DNA of 64,000 nt from Pinus tabuliformis (Eukaryota; Streptophyta; Pinopsida; Pinales; Pinaceae). Shown piece after piece: positions 21,570 to 34,347 of this stretch; within the stretch, counting starts at the first letter, position 1, and each line of letters opens with the position of its first letter. Location: the NCBI GenBank assembly GCA_031772625.1, contig CM062808.1, forward strand, positions 144,376,605 through 144,440,604, in the 5' to 3' direction. The notes below the pieces were generated by a model that was given only the letters and a program-made list of their open reading frames with translations, was not told the origin of the DNA and made no database searches. A program made the position numbers and the translations under genes.

Positions 21570-23402
21570 TCAGTAGTAACCAGCCCTCATTATTTTATCC
21601 ACAGTGGACTTCCAGTACAAGTGTCCACCACAGTCTCCTGCATGAAATTCTTCTATGATATTGTTAGTTTCATTTTCAATTAAACAGTGCAGCAATATTC
21701 CTTCATGGTTTTTCCAAAGCAAATTGCCATCCATCACACAAAATCTTGAGGTTTTCATTTTTAAGAACCTAGACTTAGTTCTGGACAATCCTGTGGGAGA
21801 ACACAGGTTTTGTAACACATAACAGATATCAGAGTACCAAGGGGATTGTTCAAAGGCTACATTGATCTTTGGAGTCGCCAGCTCCGGTTCACTGTCCAGC
21901 TGATTGATATCTAGGGCTTGAAAATTTGCTTCTGTCATTAACTTGGCCAAGCCTTGCCCTTTTATCAGCTTTGTAGGTTTTATTTCAATATCAAATTCCA
22001 GGATGTTGGCAATCCACTTTCCTCTTCTGCCCTCTAGGTTTTCTTGAGTGAGTATGTCTTTTACAATAGGACTTGGCACATATCCTACAACATGGGAATA
22101 AAGGATATAAATCCTAAAGTCCTTAATTGCTTTGATCAAAGCATAAGCTTGCTTTTCCATGATTTGATATTTTAAAGGTGCATCCCTAAGGGCTCTGCTA
22201 AAGAAGGCAATAGGCTTCTCATTTCCTTGGTCATCTTTTTGTAATAGAACAACAACAATTGTATGCTGGGAGGCAAAAGAGAAGATTATAAATTCTCTGT
22301 CAAATTGAGGATTGGTCAAGACTGGGGTTTGGGTAAGGGCCAATTTTATACCTTCAAATGCTTGATTGGCTTCAACAGTCCACTTCACTTTTGAATCCTT
22401 TTTCAACATATTGTTTAGCAGTCTGATCAGTTCTGCCAAGTTTGGGATAAACCTTCTTAGGAAGTTGATCTTTCCCAAGAATGCTTGCAATTCTTTGATA
22501 TTCCTTGGGTGGGTCATTTGTAGGATAGCTTGTATCCTATCTGGGTCAATTCTTATGCCATCCTTTGAAATGATGTGTCCTAAAAGCTTACCTTCTTCTA
22601 AACCAAATAAAGACTTCTTGGGATTTAAGGAGATTCCATATTTCCTGCATATTAAGAAAATCTGTCTTAAATGTTTTAAATGTTCTTGGTTAGATTTTGA
22701 AAAAGGTGTGAGGTCATCTAAGTAAATGACTAAAAAGTCATGAATCTCCTTTGCAAAAGCAATATCCATTGCTCTTTGAAATGTTTCCCCTGCATTTTTC
22801 AATCCAAAAGGCATTTTTACATATTTGAAAGTTCCCCATGGGGTTGTAAATGCAGTTTTATCCTGGTCATCAGGGTGTACCAGAATCTGATTAAAGCCTG
22901 AGAATCCATCAAGCAGTGATATCCTTGAGGCTCCCACCACTCTTTGGAGAATGTGATCCATCTTGGGTAAGGGGTAGTTTTCCTTGAGTGATACTTGATT
23001 TAGATTCATTAGGTCCACACAAAGCCTTATTTCACCGGTTTTCTTTCTTGTAGGGACTAAGTTTGAAATCCAATCAGAGAACCTGATTGGTGCTATGATA
23101 CCAACTTTGAACATTTTTTGCAATTCCTTTTCAATTGAAGGAAGGAGCATGGGATTGATCCTTCTCAATTTTTGTTTGAAAGGTTTTTTATTGGGCTTGA
23201 GGGGAATAGTGTGCTGGATGACAGAGGTATCATAGGACTTTAGGTCTTCATAGCCCCATTCAAAGACATCCTGAAACTCTTTGAAAAGGTCAATGTATTT
23301 GGGTTTTTGCTCAGGAGGCAAAGATGCAGACAACGTTATTATTTTGGGCTTGTCAATGGTACCAATGTTGCATTCTTCAATGGCTGCATTTAAGGGCTGC
23401 AT
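21570..23402 (-). pseudogene. Element A pol: reverse transcriptase, RNase H and integrase zinc region
   Basis: 610 codons without a stop. Reverse transcriptase occupies roughly residues 100-270, with GEIRLCVDLMNLNQVSLKEN, LDGFSGFNQI, FTTPWGTFKYVKMPFGLKNA and the catalytic YLDD at about 227-230. A gypsy-type RNase H follows (about 360-460, PIAFFSRALRDAPLKYQIME), then the start of the integrase zinc finger (about 585-600). It copies genomic RNA to DNA and removes the RNA strand inside virus-like particles. The frame equals that of the gag-protease ORF upstream, so the ancestral product was one polyprotein. A stop just after AGYY ends it. Confidence 0.92.
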
Positions 23403-23636
23403 TTTTGGCTTTCTAGGGATATCATTTGAATCAAAGATGTCCTCTAATGGAGTGAGGCCTATTGGAAGAAAATTATCTTTCAGCTCTATGATTTCAGCTT
23501 CAGCATTGGCTACCTCATCACAATCAATTTTTTGAATTTGCTGAATGTTTTCCTCGTTGAAAATGGTTGGATGCAGTATTTGTTTTGCTGTTCTAGGTGA
23601 TATTGGGTGAACAACTTGTTGAAACTGTAGTTGTGA

Positions 23637-26321
23637 TTAACTTGCTCTGCCAAGTATTTGTGATTGACTTTCTCTCTCAGTGTCAATATTTAATCCTGCA
23701 AATTCTTGTTGTAAAGTTAAAAAATTGTTTATTTGCATATCATCCTCAAATACTTGCCAATCTTTGACATTGTTTGGAATAGAGGGTCTGTGTTTTATCT
23801 CGGCTGTGAAACAATTGTTGGGTTCCAAAGGCAATTTGCAAGTACTAGCAAATGTTTCCAGACTATGAGCATGGAGATTATGGTTCCTGGAAATTTTGGT
23901 GATTTGGAATCCAGAGGAGTTTAGTATTTCAGTCACAGCAGACCTATAAGACCTCAACCTTTTGTCATTGGTGACAAAATTTCCCTTCACTTGTTGAATG
24001 ACTAAATCTGAATCACCCATGATTGAAACTCTGGTAGCTTGTAATAGCTTTACTAGCTTGAGGCCTAGTAAAAGAGCTTCATATTCTGCCATGTTATTGG
24101 TACATCTGAAGTTTAATCTATAAGCTCTGCCTTCTGCATGACTGTTTTCTTTGTTGTGTATCCAAACTCCAGCTCCTGCCCCTAGTTTATTGACTGAGCC
24201 ATCAAATTCAAGGAACCAAAGAATATCTTTTTGTGAGGGAGATATAATGATCTGTCCATGAGCTGGACTTGTAAGTTGAATTTCTGGTTCTAACTCTGGC
24301 TTGTTTTCTATGACAGTCTCATCATTTGATTGAATACGTTTAACAATTAGAGCAGTAGCAGTGTTTAGTGATTGATCTGCTGTTGTTTCATGGGTTGCAG
24401 TTCCTTCATTAATGTTTTCCTCTTGTATGAGTGTCTTAGTTCCAACATAATTGTTTGAGAGGGTTGTGGTGTCATTGAAGAGAATGTATGAGTCTATGTC
24501 AGAATGGACAGCATATATAGGAAAGTTTTGAGGCTTTTCTTCGTTGCTGACCATGTATTTCATGAGTGTCTCCCTGTATAATCTTTTTGGTTGTCCAAAA
24601 ACAGAGATAGTGGCATATGACATGTCTAATTGTAGGGAGCCTTGGAGTTTAGCCCCCCATGACCTTGACAACAACATCCCATATTTAGGTGGGATATCAG
24701 CAACTACAACATCCATTAGAATTGTTTTGTTTGGGTATTGAACCAGAGACACACATAAATCCTTTATGAGACCTAAACACTTGACTTGGCTGGAGTCAAA
24801 GGAAAACAGGTCCTTATATGGTCTTGTTATGTCTAAATTCAGTCTTTCCATGACTGATTTTGGCATGAGGTTGTGAGAAGCACCTGAATCAAACATTGCA
24901 TTATGTAGTATTTTATCATGAACATGTAAGCTGACATAAAAAGGTAATATCCCTGTAACTACTGTTTTTCCATCTACCTCTGGACCAAACAGTAATTCTG
25001 GAGTGTCATCCAACACATTGACATCATCTTTGCTATTGGAAAGTTGAAGGGACTTCTTGATCTGTTGTTTATATATGTCATGCTTGGCTAGTTCTGAGAG
25101 AGGAATTGCTATATTTAATTTGCCAAGTTCAGTTTCTAGGTCAAATGCTTTTTCAACTTGGGTCCTAGGGTTGTGTATGACAGTCCTTTCCTTGTTCACA
25201 AACTCTTCTTCTTGATTTTCATCCTGATCTTGGGGCTTATCCTTCTTACTCATCTCTTTTGGAGTAACCTTTGCATTAAGGTGAGAGGATGATGTAGCCA
25301 CAGGCTGTTTTAAGAGGAATGGTTCAGTGACCTCTTCAATAGTTACTTCTTCTGCAGGTGATTTTATTTTATCATCAGGTTCCATCACTATGGCTCTTTT
25401 AGGCTGTTGGTTGTCTTTAGTCTTTTCAGGCAGATTTACATTAACAGTTCTGCTCCTTAGCTTGTACTGTTTATGGACTTCATAGACAGCAGTGTCATAG
25501 CCTTGTTTAAAGTCAAATGATTCACCTGATTTGGTTTGGAACAGTTTGATTTCATCATCCTCATGATCTTCTTGATCCTCATGATCTTCTTGTGTTAAGA
25601 AAACTTGACTTTCACCATCCAAACCCATTAAATTAATGTGAGGATAATCATTGGGTTCAATGGATGTAGAAGTCTCAACATAGTTTTCCTGAAAGGGGGG
25701 TCTTATGTCTGGATCAACATTTACCTTGCCTATGTTTGGGTTTTGAGTTCTCCTAAAATTTGGATTCCTAGGAAGGTTGTTCTGTGGTGCTTCCCATGAT
25801 GACTTTCTTTCAACTGTTTCCACTCTCTCACCCAATCGTTTCATGCCATTGAGTATTGCATCCAGCTTTTGATCAAAGCCAGATGGTTCATCTTTGAAGA
25901 TGGTTCTCTTTTCCAACCTTGCTCTGTTTCTTTTAGCAATCAGGTTAGCTTCCACTGTGACAGCAACCTTTTGGGCTTCAGCAAGGGATTGAGGATCTCT
26001 CTCCTTCAACTGATAAGCCATATCAGGGTCAAAACCGTCAGGAAATTTGTACAAGGCCAAATCAAGAGGAGGCCTTAGGTTTTGCGGAATTGCATTATAT
26101 ACATTGTTAAACCTTGCACAATACTCCAAAACTGTCTCTTGCGGGCCTCTTCTAATAGTGTCATATTCACCTAGTATGTGGAGAGGATCTTTCTTCTTCT
26201 CCCATCTGTTAGTAAAGGCTTGGTAGAGCTCATCAGGAGTTGTGATAGAATTTGCATTCAGGGATCTAAACCAAGTTCTCACATCACCAGTTAAACCCTG
26301 AACAAAAATTCTCATCCTCAC
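23637..26321 (-). pseudogene. Element A gag-protease with an extra RNase H domain
   Basis: 894 codons. Residues 1-130 are the gag capsid-like region (VRTWFRSLNANSITTPDELY, a Retrotrans_gag pattern). No CCHC zinc knuckle is seen. Residues 240-420 are charged and low-complexity. The protease has FDSGASHNLMPKSVM with the catalytic Asp at about 478. An additional RNase H of plant/archaeal type follows: Asp707 in FLEFDGS, Glu near 746 in NMAEYEAL, Asp770 in GDSDL, then NHNLHAHSLETF, where the last catalytic Asp expected before the LE/LA motif is His. Having this domain before reverse transcriptase is unusual. The stop at 23637 is followed in the same frame by about 77 codons leading into the next ORF. 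Confidence 0.9.
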
Positions 26322-26375
26322 ACTGTCATCATCTATTTCATAGTTCTAAAAATGGTCTTGCATCCTTTTGGCATG

Positions 26376-26588
26376 CTAAGTAGCTGTGAAAGAGCCAGTG
26401 GAGTCAAAATATGAGATTTTGGATTGGTAGTCTTGGGGTAGAGTTGCAGGATTGGCAGGTAACTGCAAAGGTGCATACCTATTGGCCATATTTACAGGGT
26501 TTATAGGATTGACAGGGATAAATGGGATAACAGGGACAACTGGTATAATAGGGTTTCTGGGAGGGGTAGATAATGGGATGTTGATCAA
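26376..26588 (-). pseudogene. Element A gag N-terminal part
   Basis: 70 codons in the same frame as gag-pol, ending two stops before the main ORF. It contains a proline/isoleucine/valine-rich run (PVVPVIPFIPVNPINPVN) and YFDSTGSFTA. The frame can be traced upstream to about 26870 through another stop, through KRKTKHTRSNPDPDPP-like sequence, so the gag start lies near 26870 or just upstream. I cannot fix the initiating ATG. Confidence 0.75.
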
Positions 26589-26870
26589 AGGAATATGTGC
26601 AGTAGGTGAAGATGTGAAAGGGGAACTTTGAGATGAAGAAGGGGAATTGGGGGAATCAAGGGTAGACCGAAATAAAACCTTGATTGGAGTGGGAATAAGG
26701 TTTGGATAAGCTGTCTCAGGACTTGAATCAGCAAAGGTTTGCTGTTCCTACTGCTTCCTAATGATCCTAGGAATGATATTAGGATTTTCAAAAGCAAGTG
26801 GTGGGTCTGGGTCAGGGTTTGACCTAGTATGTTTGGTTTTCCTTTTAGGAGCCAGCTTCTAAACTTCTTT

Positions 26871-27077
26871 TTGGTATTTTGCAGAATATTTTGTGTCTAC
26901 AAGGACTGGACAAGATTTTGAAATGACTATATATGTTTCAAAGCTAAGAATATTGACCGAGGCAGCTCTTCCCTATAGCTGTTAATGTAACACAGACAAA
27001 GTTATCAAGGCTTCCTGACTGATATTCGGGCCTTCTCTATAGCATTGGGAGATAGGCAGTAATTAGAAAATCCTAAA
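26871..27077 (-). other. Element A 5' untranslated leader
   Basis: About 200 bp between the primer-binding site and the earliest visible gag codons. No ORF, and no repeat seen. Confidence 0.6.
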
Positions 27078-27097
27078 GTCCCCAGTGGAGTCGCCAA
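27078..27097 (-). other. Element A primer-binding site
   Basis: The minus strand reads TTGGCGACTCCACTGGGGA three bases after the LTR end (GTTAACA). Element I has nearly the same site at 62107-62125 with one base changed. The tRNA used is not assigned here. The position next to the LTR at 27101 shows that the high-coordinate LTR is the 5' one. Confidence 0.85.
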
Positions 27098-27100
27098 TAA

Positions 27101-30100
27101 TGTTAACACCCAGGTTGTTCCCTATGACTCCCAAGGGAATACGGCCGGGGTAACCACTAACCAATCTTTGGATTACAGTTTCTAGCCAAACTGCAATCAG
27201 AGAGGGATCTCTCTTTATGTTTTGTCTCTGTTTTGTTAATGTTTTAGGCTAGGTATTATGCTCAGGTTTTGGTTTATATTTTGGTTGGAGGATTTCTCTC
27301 AATGCTTAAGGTGTAATGTTTAGACAGTTATATCTCATTGGGCAATGGAGTCTGGAGGTGTGAAATGCTTGAAATGCCTGGTCTGAGATGTATATCCTGC
27401 AGGGCCTATTGGGTATCCAACAAAACAATTTAAACTTTAAGTGATGAGATATGGTAAACTCATGGAAAGCAGTTAAGAATTCTCCATTAAGCTGGTGATG
27501 GGAAAATGAAATATGTTACCCAGGAGCAAAATTGAATTCCTGAAAACTATGATCAATGTGAAAGATATATCTTGTAAGTATAGCAATTAAGAATTACACT
27601 TATGCAGATTATACCTGAAGAAAAACATTCATTAACAACATAGATTGAGCGCAGGGTATTCCATGAATAAATCCTAAAGGATATTCTTTTTCTCTGCTGT
27701 TAAACCTTTAGAAAACTAGAAACAAATATGGGTTGCAAGAGATTTAACACATAACGAAAGAGTTACAAAAAACTTATTGTATTGTAAGATGCACAGGGAT
27801 CCTGCAGTATTTAACAAACACCAGATAGCATTCAAACGTCTTTAGAACTTGAGAAATTCCATCACTTTGCTTTGTTAGCTCTGAGAAGATTACAGCAGAA
27901 GAATTCCTTCAAGAGAAATAAACAACAAAACAACCAACCCCTCAAGCTAGTGCGAGAGGCATATATATACAAACATTTTTACAAAATATCTAAGGCGTTG
28001 AGTCATCTGAGAAATAAATGTTTCACCAACTTTGTACACAATAGCAGGAAAGAAGTTATTGCTACCTTTAATACAACATAAATGCTCTTATCATCTGTCA
28101 GAAGATATTTTGGCTTTGGGAGCCAACGAGTCGGTTGGAGTGATCCGCATCAATGCTGGAAAATGCGCTTTTGGAGCTCCTCTGCTGTCGTTTCTTGGCC
28201 TGGACACCTGTAGCTTTTCATTTTTCATTGTTGACCATAAGCTCTGCTGAGTTGGCTCAACTTTCATCTTTAATGTATGCTGACTCTAATGAACTGTCCT
28301 GTGCATGACAATTCAGATTTTCTGTAACCAAAATTTGGTGAACGGCTTCCTGTTTATAAAATCATTTGAATTGCCTTGGTCCACCAGTCCTGTGTAGGTA
28401 ATTGATGCCTGAGAATGGCATCCATAGTCTCCTCTGCCTCTGTGTATTTATAAAAATTTGGGGCCACATCGAACAAGTGTGTGATTTCATTCATTATGAA
28501 AAATAAACTTTCTACCTTATTGTAGAGAGTCTGTCCTGTAACTGGCCCTGTTTCTTCTGAGGTGCTAGGCTTCTCATTGATCTGACTTGAGGCAAAAGCA
28601 TTCACTCTTTTGGCATACTGTTCATGTGTGAATAGTTTCCCTGCACTGTTCAGTAAGCTAGGGAGTCCTCTGCTTTGTAATATCTGAAATTTATCCATGA
28701 ACCTGTTTACCTCAGTGTGCATGTCTTGGGTTCTTCTTTCCAATGTCTGCACCAGATTTCTCAGAGTAAGAACCCTCTTGATCATTTGAATAGTCTCAGT
28801 CCTGTTTGTAATTCCCATGGTAGCTAACTGAGAACTTGTTCTATTGTTAAGCACATTAATCATTCTGGTGGCCACTTCAGGCATATTGCTTAATGAAGCT
28901 CTTGATCTTTGAATTTCCTTCTGTGCCTTTGGAATGAGCTCTAATTGCTCATGGATTGTCTCAATATATTGCCATTGATGAGTAATAGATTGGCCAATAT
29001 TGGACCATAGCACTGTCCTAAGTTCAGCCACAATTTTATCTAATTTGAGCTCATTTTCTAGCTCTTTGATCTTGTCTTTAAGGGCTTTAATTTCCCTGCC
29101 CTTTTCTGCCACTTCTCGCTTTGATTTGTCATGTCTATCATTGACTTTGGCCAATTTCTCCCTGGTCTCATTTAATTATGTCATTTGAGCTTCCATGGCT
29201 TGAATTTAATTCTTTAGCTTTTGCATATCCAAGCTTTGGGCCTGCTCTATGGTTGCTGGTGCTGAAGTAGATGTTGATGTTTGCTCGGTCTGTCGAGGAG
29301 GAGGAGTGATAATAGGAGCAGCTTCCTCAAGATTAATGATTAGAGGAGGAGGCTGAGAGGTCTGACCCTCTTCTCTTTGTTTCAATGCTGCTTGTAATGC
29401 TGCTTGTGCAGCCTCTGATTCTCCCAGCTTTTCCTGAGTCTGAATAAGCTGCTTATAGAGAGATATCAGCAATGTTGTGGCATCTTGATCATGCCTTTGT
29501 TGAGCTACTTCATCTGCCTGAGGGTGAATTGTGGCTGGGAGCTTGATCTTTCTTCTTAAGGCAGCCATATCAGCATCCCTCAACTTCAATATCTCCTGTA
29601 TTCCCTTGATATCTTTGGGATCATGCCCAATCTCAATGATTATATCTTCTAAGGATCTTATTCTATTGTCCTTTGCCTGAGATGATGCTCTCTCCAACTC
29701 CAGTTGAGAGGCTGTATTATTAAGGCTACTTTCTAGCCTGTAGTTATCTAGTGTTTTGTCTGCCAAGGAGGCATACACCATTTCCCCAGTTTTCTTGTGC
29801 AATTCAATCTTGTCCATTGGGTGTATGTCCTTGGCAAGGACCTCCAGATTGGTCCTTAGGTAGTCAGAAGCGGACTGTGGATGTATAGTGGTTGGCATAA
29901 AATGGCTCATGATCATTTTGCCTTCTTGGACATCAAATGCAGACATTAGTCGCTGCTGATTGGTGGGAGCCATTTTCAACAGGTGGTTGTACAGCTGTAT
30001 CTTTATGGGGTCACTTCTCCTCTTGATCTCTATGAATTGTTGTTTAATACCCATTTCTCCTTCTCTTTGCTGGCCAGAAGATCTGACCTCTCCTCCCAAA

Positions 30101-33100
30101 GTTCTGTCCTGTTCCTGCTGGAAGGAACTGGCGGATGCTTCTCTGCTGGGTGGGCCCATGCCCAATGCATGCCTTATTGTCATATCCTCTTCAGAAAGAT
30201 CATTCAATCTTTGCCTTTTTTCTCCCTGGTTTATAGATGATGTCAGGGGAGTTTCTCTGTCCCTTTTTCTGCTTACATCCTCCTTTTGTGGAGTTTGGAG
30301 GATGGATGCTTCCACTGATATTTCTTGCCTTGGAGGCATAGTTTGCTGTGGCTGTACAGGTTGTTCCTATCTTTGTTCCTCTTGTTGCTGCTGTTCTTGT
30401 TGTTGTTCTTGTTGCTGTTGCTCTTCCTCTTGCTGCTCCATGTCTTCAGTTGTTTGCTCTTCAGTCACAGGAGGTGGCTGCTCTTCCTCTACTTGTTTTT
30501 CTTTGCCCTTGCTAGATGCTTGTTGAGTGTCCATGGCAACTTGCTGATGTGTCGCTGAGGATGAGGCAGCTGCTCCAAGTTGCCTTCGGTATGATAATGA
30601 AACCTGTCCACAAGTTTCCAAGTCAGCCTCCTTTCGTAGATTTCTGGCTTCAATTTCTAGCATCTGTTCTCTAGTGATTGGCTCTTCTAGAGTGCCTTCT
30701 CTCCAGCTCATGGTGTTAGCATATTGCTCAATGTGAGGCAGCTTTACATGTGCATATGTGCCTAATTTGTATCTTATCCTCCTGAGGGAAATAAAGTGAT
30801 TATGATCATAAGGTTGCCATTGGAAGCTGGTTTGAAATCTGAGGCCCTCTAGGATTATGTCTGCTTCCCTCCATCCTTCCTCTCTTTTGTTATATAAGAA
30901 AGGACCTAGCTGACTCCTTACCTTCAGCTGTACTTTCTTGTTTTTGCTTTGAAAATGGATGAAGTCAGCATTTCCAAACTGTCTGAAGTATTCTAAGGCA
31001 AAGATTCTCATGGGGACATATCTTGGTAGCCTGAAAGGGGTCAACTCACAGCCATAGATTCTGATCACTGTGTGGTGTTGGTAAAAGTACCAATCACCAA
31101 TGCTGTAGACTTTGGAGAGGTGGAGGATTCTTTGCATGTCATCAGTGAGTCTTGGAGGAGGAACACCATAGAGTAGGGTCATCGCTGGATGGATGAACAA
31201 GTCTATGAACTCACAGTATGTATATGGGGACTCTGAATTACAATGAAAAACTGAAGACCAAAAAACAACTGATCTTGGAACTCCCTGGGCATTTAGCTTC
31301 TTGAGAGGGACAGGGAAGCTGTCTGGTTGATAGAACAAGAACAAATGGTAAATGTATGAGGTGAATCTAAAGACTCTTTCCCTTGGTAGATTCATTAGTT
31401 GTTCATGAATCTTTTCTGCAATATAGGTGGCATAATCATAATGTACATCAGGAGGCATTCCAGGAGAGAAAATAGACAGCATTGCCATTATAGTGTCATC
31501 AACATCTTCAATTCCCCTATACCCAAGGACATAGCTGATCAAATCTACTAGAATTTTGCCCAAGTCATTTAGGTATACATAACCAATAGGAGGAGTTCTT
31601 AGAGCTTCAGAACTTGGATCTACAAACAGCTAGTTAATTTTGACAATCTGGGCATTTGACAAGCTAGTTCTCTTCTTTACTAAATCTGTCATGGAAAGAG
31701 GTGTCAAAGGCCTTGCAGAATGGAAATGGAGCATCTCATTGATGGTTTCTGGAGTAATGAAAAACAAAATTGAGCCATCAGGAGTGAGAACAGCTCTTTG
31801 ACAAGGATCATAACATTCCTGGCATCTGTGAATTAAATCTAGAAAGGAATTGCTTTGAGGGAGGTTGTAGATGGGAAAATTTGAATCCCAAATCCCTAAA
31901 ATATCAGCTCCACTAAGGTGTTGGGCCTTCAATTCATTTAACATATGAATATTATACTTGGAGCCCATTGGAAACCAATCCAACATCTGATAGTCAACAT
32001 CACCCAGGGGTTTCCAATCAATTTCTCTTTGAGGAGCATTCAGAGGCTGAACATTCAGTACTACAGGTGTCTCCATGGCTAATGAAGCTTCTGAATTATG
32101 TGCAGAGTAGTTTCAATTGAACAGAACGACACAGAGGAGTGTCTCTTTACTAGGGGGGTGAACTTATAAGAAACAGAAAGCAGTTTGAATAAGCAACAAT
32201 TGAAATACTGTTTAAAGGATCGGTGAAACAGTAGCAGGACTGTTCAGGAGTGTTTTCTGTAGTGAATTTGGTTAATGTGTGGTTTCTAGTTCACGATTGC
32301 GCGAACTGGTTGCAAATTCAACTGAATTTTGTCAAATGCAGCTCTGCGAGAGGTTAATGGCTTCGCTGATTGGATATGAATGCAGGCCACTGTGTGTTTG
32401 ACGGTGAAAACAGTGTCTAACAGTATGCTAACAGCTTATTTGCGGAATTATGGACAGAACCAGGCTCATAGGATGCTTTCGAGGAATACCTGATGAGTTG
32501 GTCAACAAGAGTTGCAAATGCAGGTGTAGTGGAGGCGTTTGGCGGTCCCGGAATAGACTTTAGCAGGTTGGCGCCTCTTGAACGTGAGCAGCATGCAGAA
32601 ACAACAAAAGTTTGGTTTGAAAAAAGTGAAAAAACATAACGTTTTGGACAATATATGGATTTTGGGGGTATTGGCGCGTTTTTTAGGATGACGTCAACAT
32701 GACGTCATCGGGTGGGGTCAGAGTCGGATGACGTCAGCATGAAGTCATCCAGTGAGGAGGCAGGTCGTGATTGGTCCACGGGTATAGTGAGGTGACAGAT
32801 ATGTTAGCGAGGGGACGGACGAATGAGGTGATGCGACGGCGGGGTGGCAGCGACGTGGCTATGATGTGGGATGACGTGGGACCAGCGAAACCAGGCGGTA
32901 AATGAAACAGTGGTAACGGTTTTCTCGGACCGCTTACGATACGGCCCCAGTTTTGTCAGAGGCTGACTCGAGAAGCTGTGAGGCCGACGCGTGGCGGAGG
33001 CCTGACGTCACCCTCTGACAGTTTCTCGGGCGCTAAACGTCGGACCTCGGGCCCAACCCGATATGGATAATAGCCGTCCGATCAATATTGCCCGATCGGA

Positions 33101-34342
33101 CGGTTGACGGGTTGGCAACATGATCGGTCAATACGGACAGGCGGGGGACTAAAAAAATGTTTGTTTGGATTTTTGCGCCCGGCGGAAAACATTGTATTAG
33201 GGTGTTTTACAATGTTTTTTAATGTGTTTCAGAAATATAATGAATGCGGGCGGAAACTTTGTTTTAAGCGGCAAAAATAGGTTTTTTGGGTTATTTTGCA
33301 ATTCAAAGGGGGATTATGGGTAGAAATGGGTTTTTATAAGGTTTTTCCTTTGTAGATGAAGGTTTAATGGGTGGAATGACTTGAAAGAAGCGAGAAAGGT
33401 GAGGTTTAGGTTCATCAAGAGACCAGATGTCATTTTGATTCCTTTTTTAGAGAACATATGGCTATAATGCCAAGGGGAGGGATATTTATACTTTGTTTGG
33501 GGTTTATACACCATGGTGTTAATAATACTAGGGAAATGGGTAATGTAAGGAATTACATATTAGTGTTAGGGGTTAATATGAATGAAAGAGTGAATGAGGG
33601 GGAAATCACTAAGTTTGTTTGAAACTTACTTAGTTTAGGGAGTAGATCAAAATGAAAAGAATTTTTACACAGGAAATGTGGCTTCTAAAGAATAAGAATC
33701 AATCATAAAACCACAATTTCTTTGATGAATTTCAACTGATGAGGGAGTGTTAGTGATGAACTGAAAAAAAAGGGAAGAAGGGAGGTTAGACATGCTCCTT
33801 TTCTTGCTGCAACTTTGATGAAGAAGAAGACCTTCTCAATTCATTGACTTTGCTTTGGTAAACAAATGTAACACACAAGAAATGGTAAAGATAACCTTTC
33901 TGCAACCCCAACTGCCTACCCATCTATTTGCCTAACATTTTTTTTTTCTTCTTGGAGGGTGCACTTAGGCTTGCAGACCCTTTATTTGCCTTTTCTTTTC
34001 TTTGGCTTTTTCCTTTGATTGTCTAACTAATTCTACCCTTATTCCTTCCAAGGTCCCAGATTAAACAATTGGGAGCCTTCCTTTCTCTACCTAAGCTACT
34101 TGTCTGCCAAGATTGAACAATTTGGACAGACTTCTTGCTCTAATATAAAACTGGAAATTTAAAACATGGCCTGGTCCAGATTAGACTGTTGGACCATCCA
34201 TCAAAATTGGGACACATTAAGCTATTTACACACCTTGTATTCCTTTGGAAATATGTGATCTTTGCATCATCAAAGCAGATCATATTTGGAACTTCTATAG
34301 CCAATCATGAAATATGAAACCTATTGGTATAGGTAGCTAACA
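27101..34342 (-). repeat. Element A 5' LTR
   Basis: 7,242 bp, TGTTAACACC to GTAGCTAACA on the plus strand, collinear with 13109-20320 throughout. It carries the better-preserved copy of the LTR ORF. TGACGTCA boxes lie at 32689-32696, 32700-32707 and 32729-32736. The adjacent second half of the as-1-like pair is mutated to TGAAGTCA. Non-coding stretches 27101-28353 and 32077-34342 contain no other supported feature. Confidence 0.92.
28354..32076 (-). pseudogene. LTR-encoded ORF of element A, copy 2 (about 1,240 codons, four stops)
   Basis: All pieces are in one frame: 32076-31630, 31563-30367, 30339-29206 and 29154-28354, broken by stops near 31630, 30367, 29206 and 29160. Layout: a folded N-terminal half (about 1-430) with FFITPETINEMLHFHS and LLYGVPPPRLTDDMQRI; a glutamine/glutamate-rich run (about 525-570); a basic stretch SRKRDRE with GEKRQR, a possible nuclear signal; a long coiled-coil region (about 680-1080) with heptad-like leucines; and a C-terminal alpha-rich domain ending near WWTKAIQMIL. 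I do not recognise a catalytic motif. The N-terminal pattern recalls plant transposon-associated proteins, but this is weak. It is on the gag-pol strand and has its own upstream TGACGTCA region, so it could be expressed from the LTR or from a subgenomic RNA. Structural, nucleic-acid-binding or regulatory roles are guesses. Confidence 0.85.
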
Positions 34343-34347
34343 GAAGG
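34343..34347. other. Target-site duplication of element A, right (GAAGG)
   Basis: Identical to 13104-13108. Element H sequence resumes after it with GAGCCAGTAAGG. Confidence 0.92.

Larger units (their letters stand above)
13109..34342 (-). mobile_element. Element A, 21.2-kb Ty3/gypsy retrotransposon with 7.2-kb LTRs
   Basis: Complete insertion with two LTRs of 7,212 and 7,242 bp, a 6.8-kb internal region carrying gag-pol, a primer-binding site, a polypurine site and a perfect target duplication. All coding regions are on the minus strand. Gag-pol and the LTR-borne ORF carry scattered stops, so this copy is dead, but every domain is present. The LTRs differ at about 3% of positions in the first 215 bp by eye. 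Because the LTRs are longer than the internal region and each contains a long protein-coding region, two thirds of the element is LTR. It sits inside element H. Confidence 0.92.

Noticed and set aside
22366-22725. Plus-strand open frame inside pol
   Set aside because: Shadow of the reverse transcriptase and RNase H coding strand.
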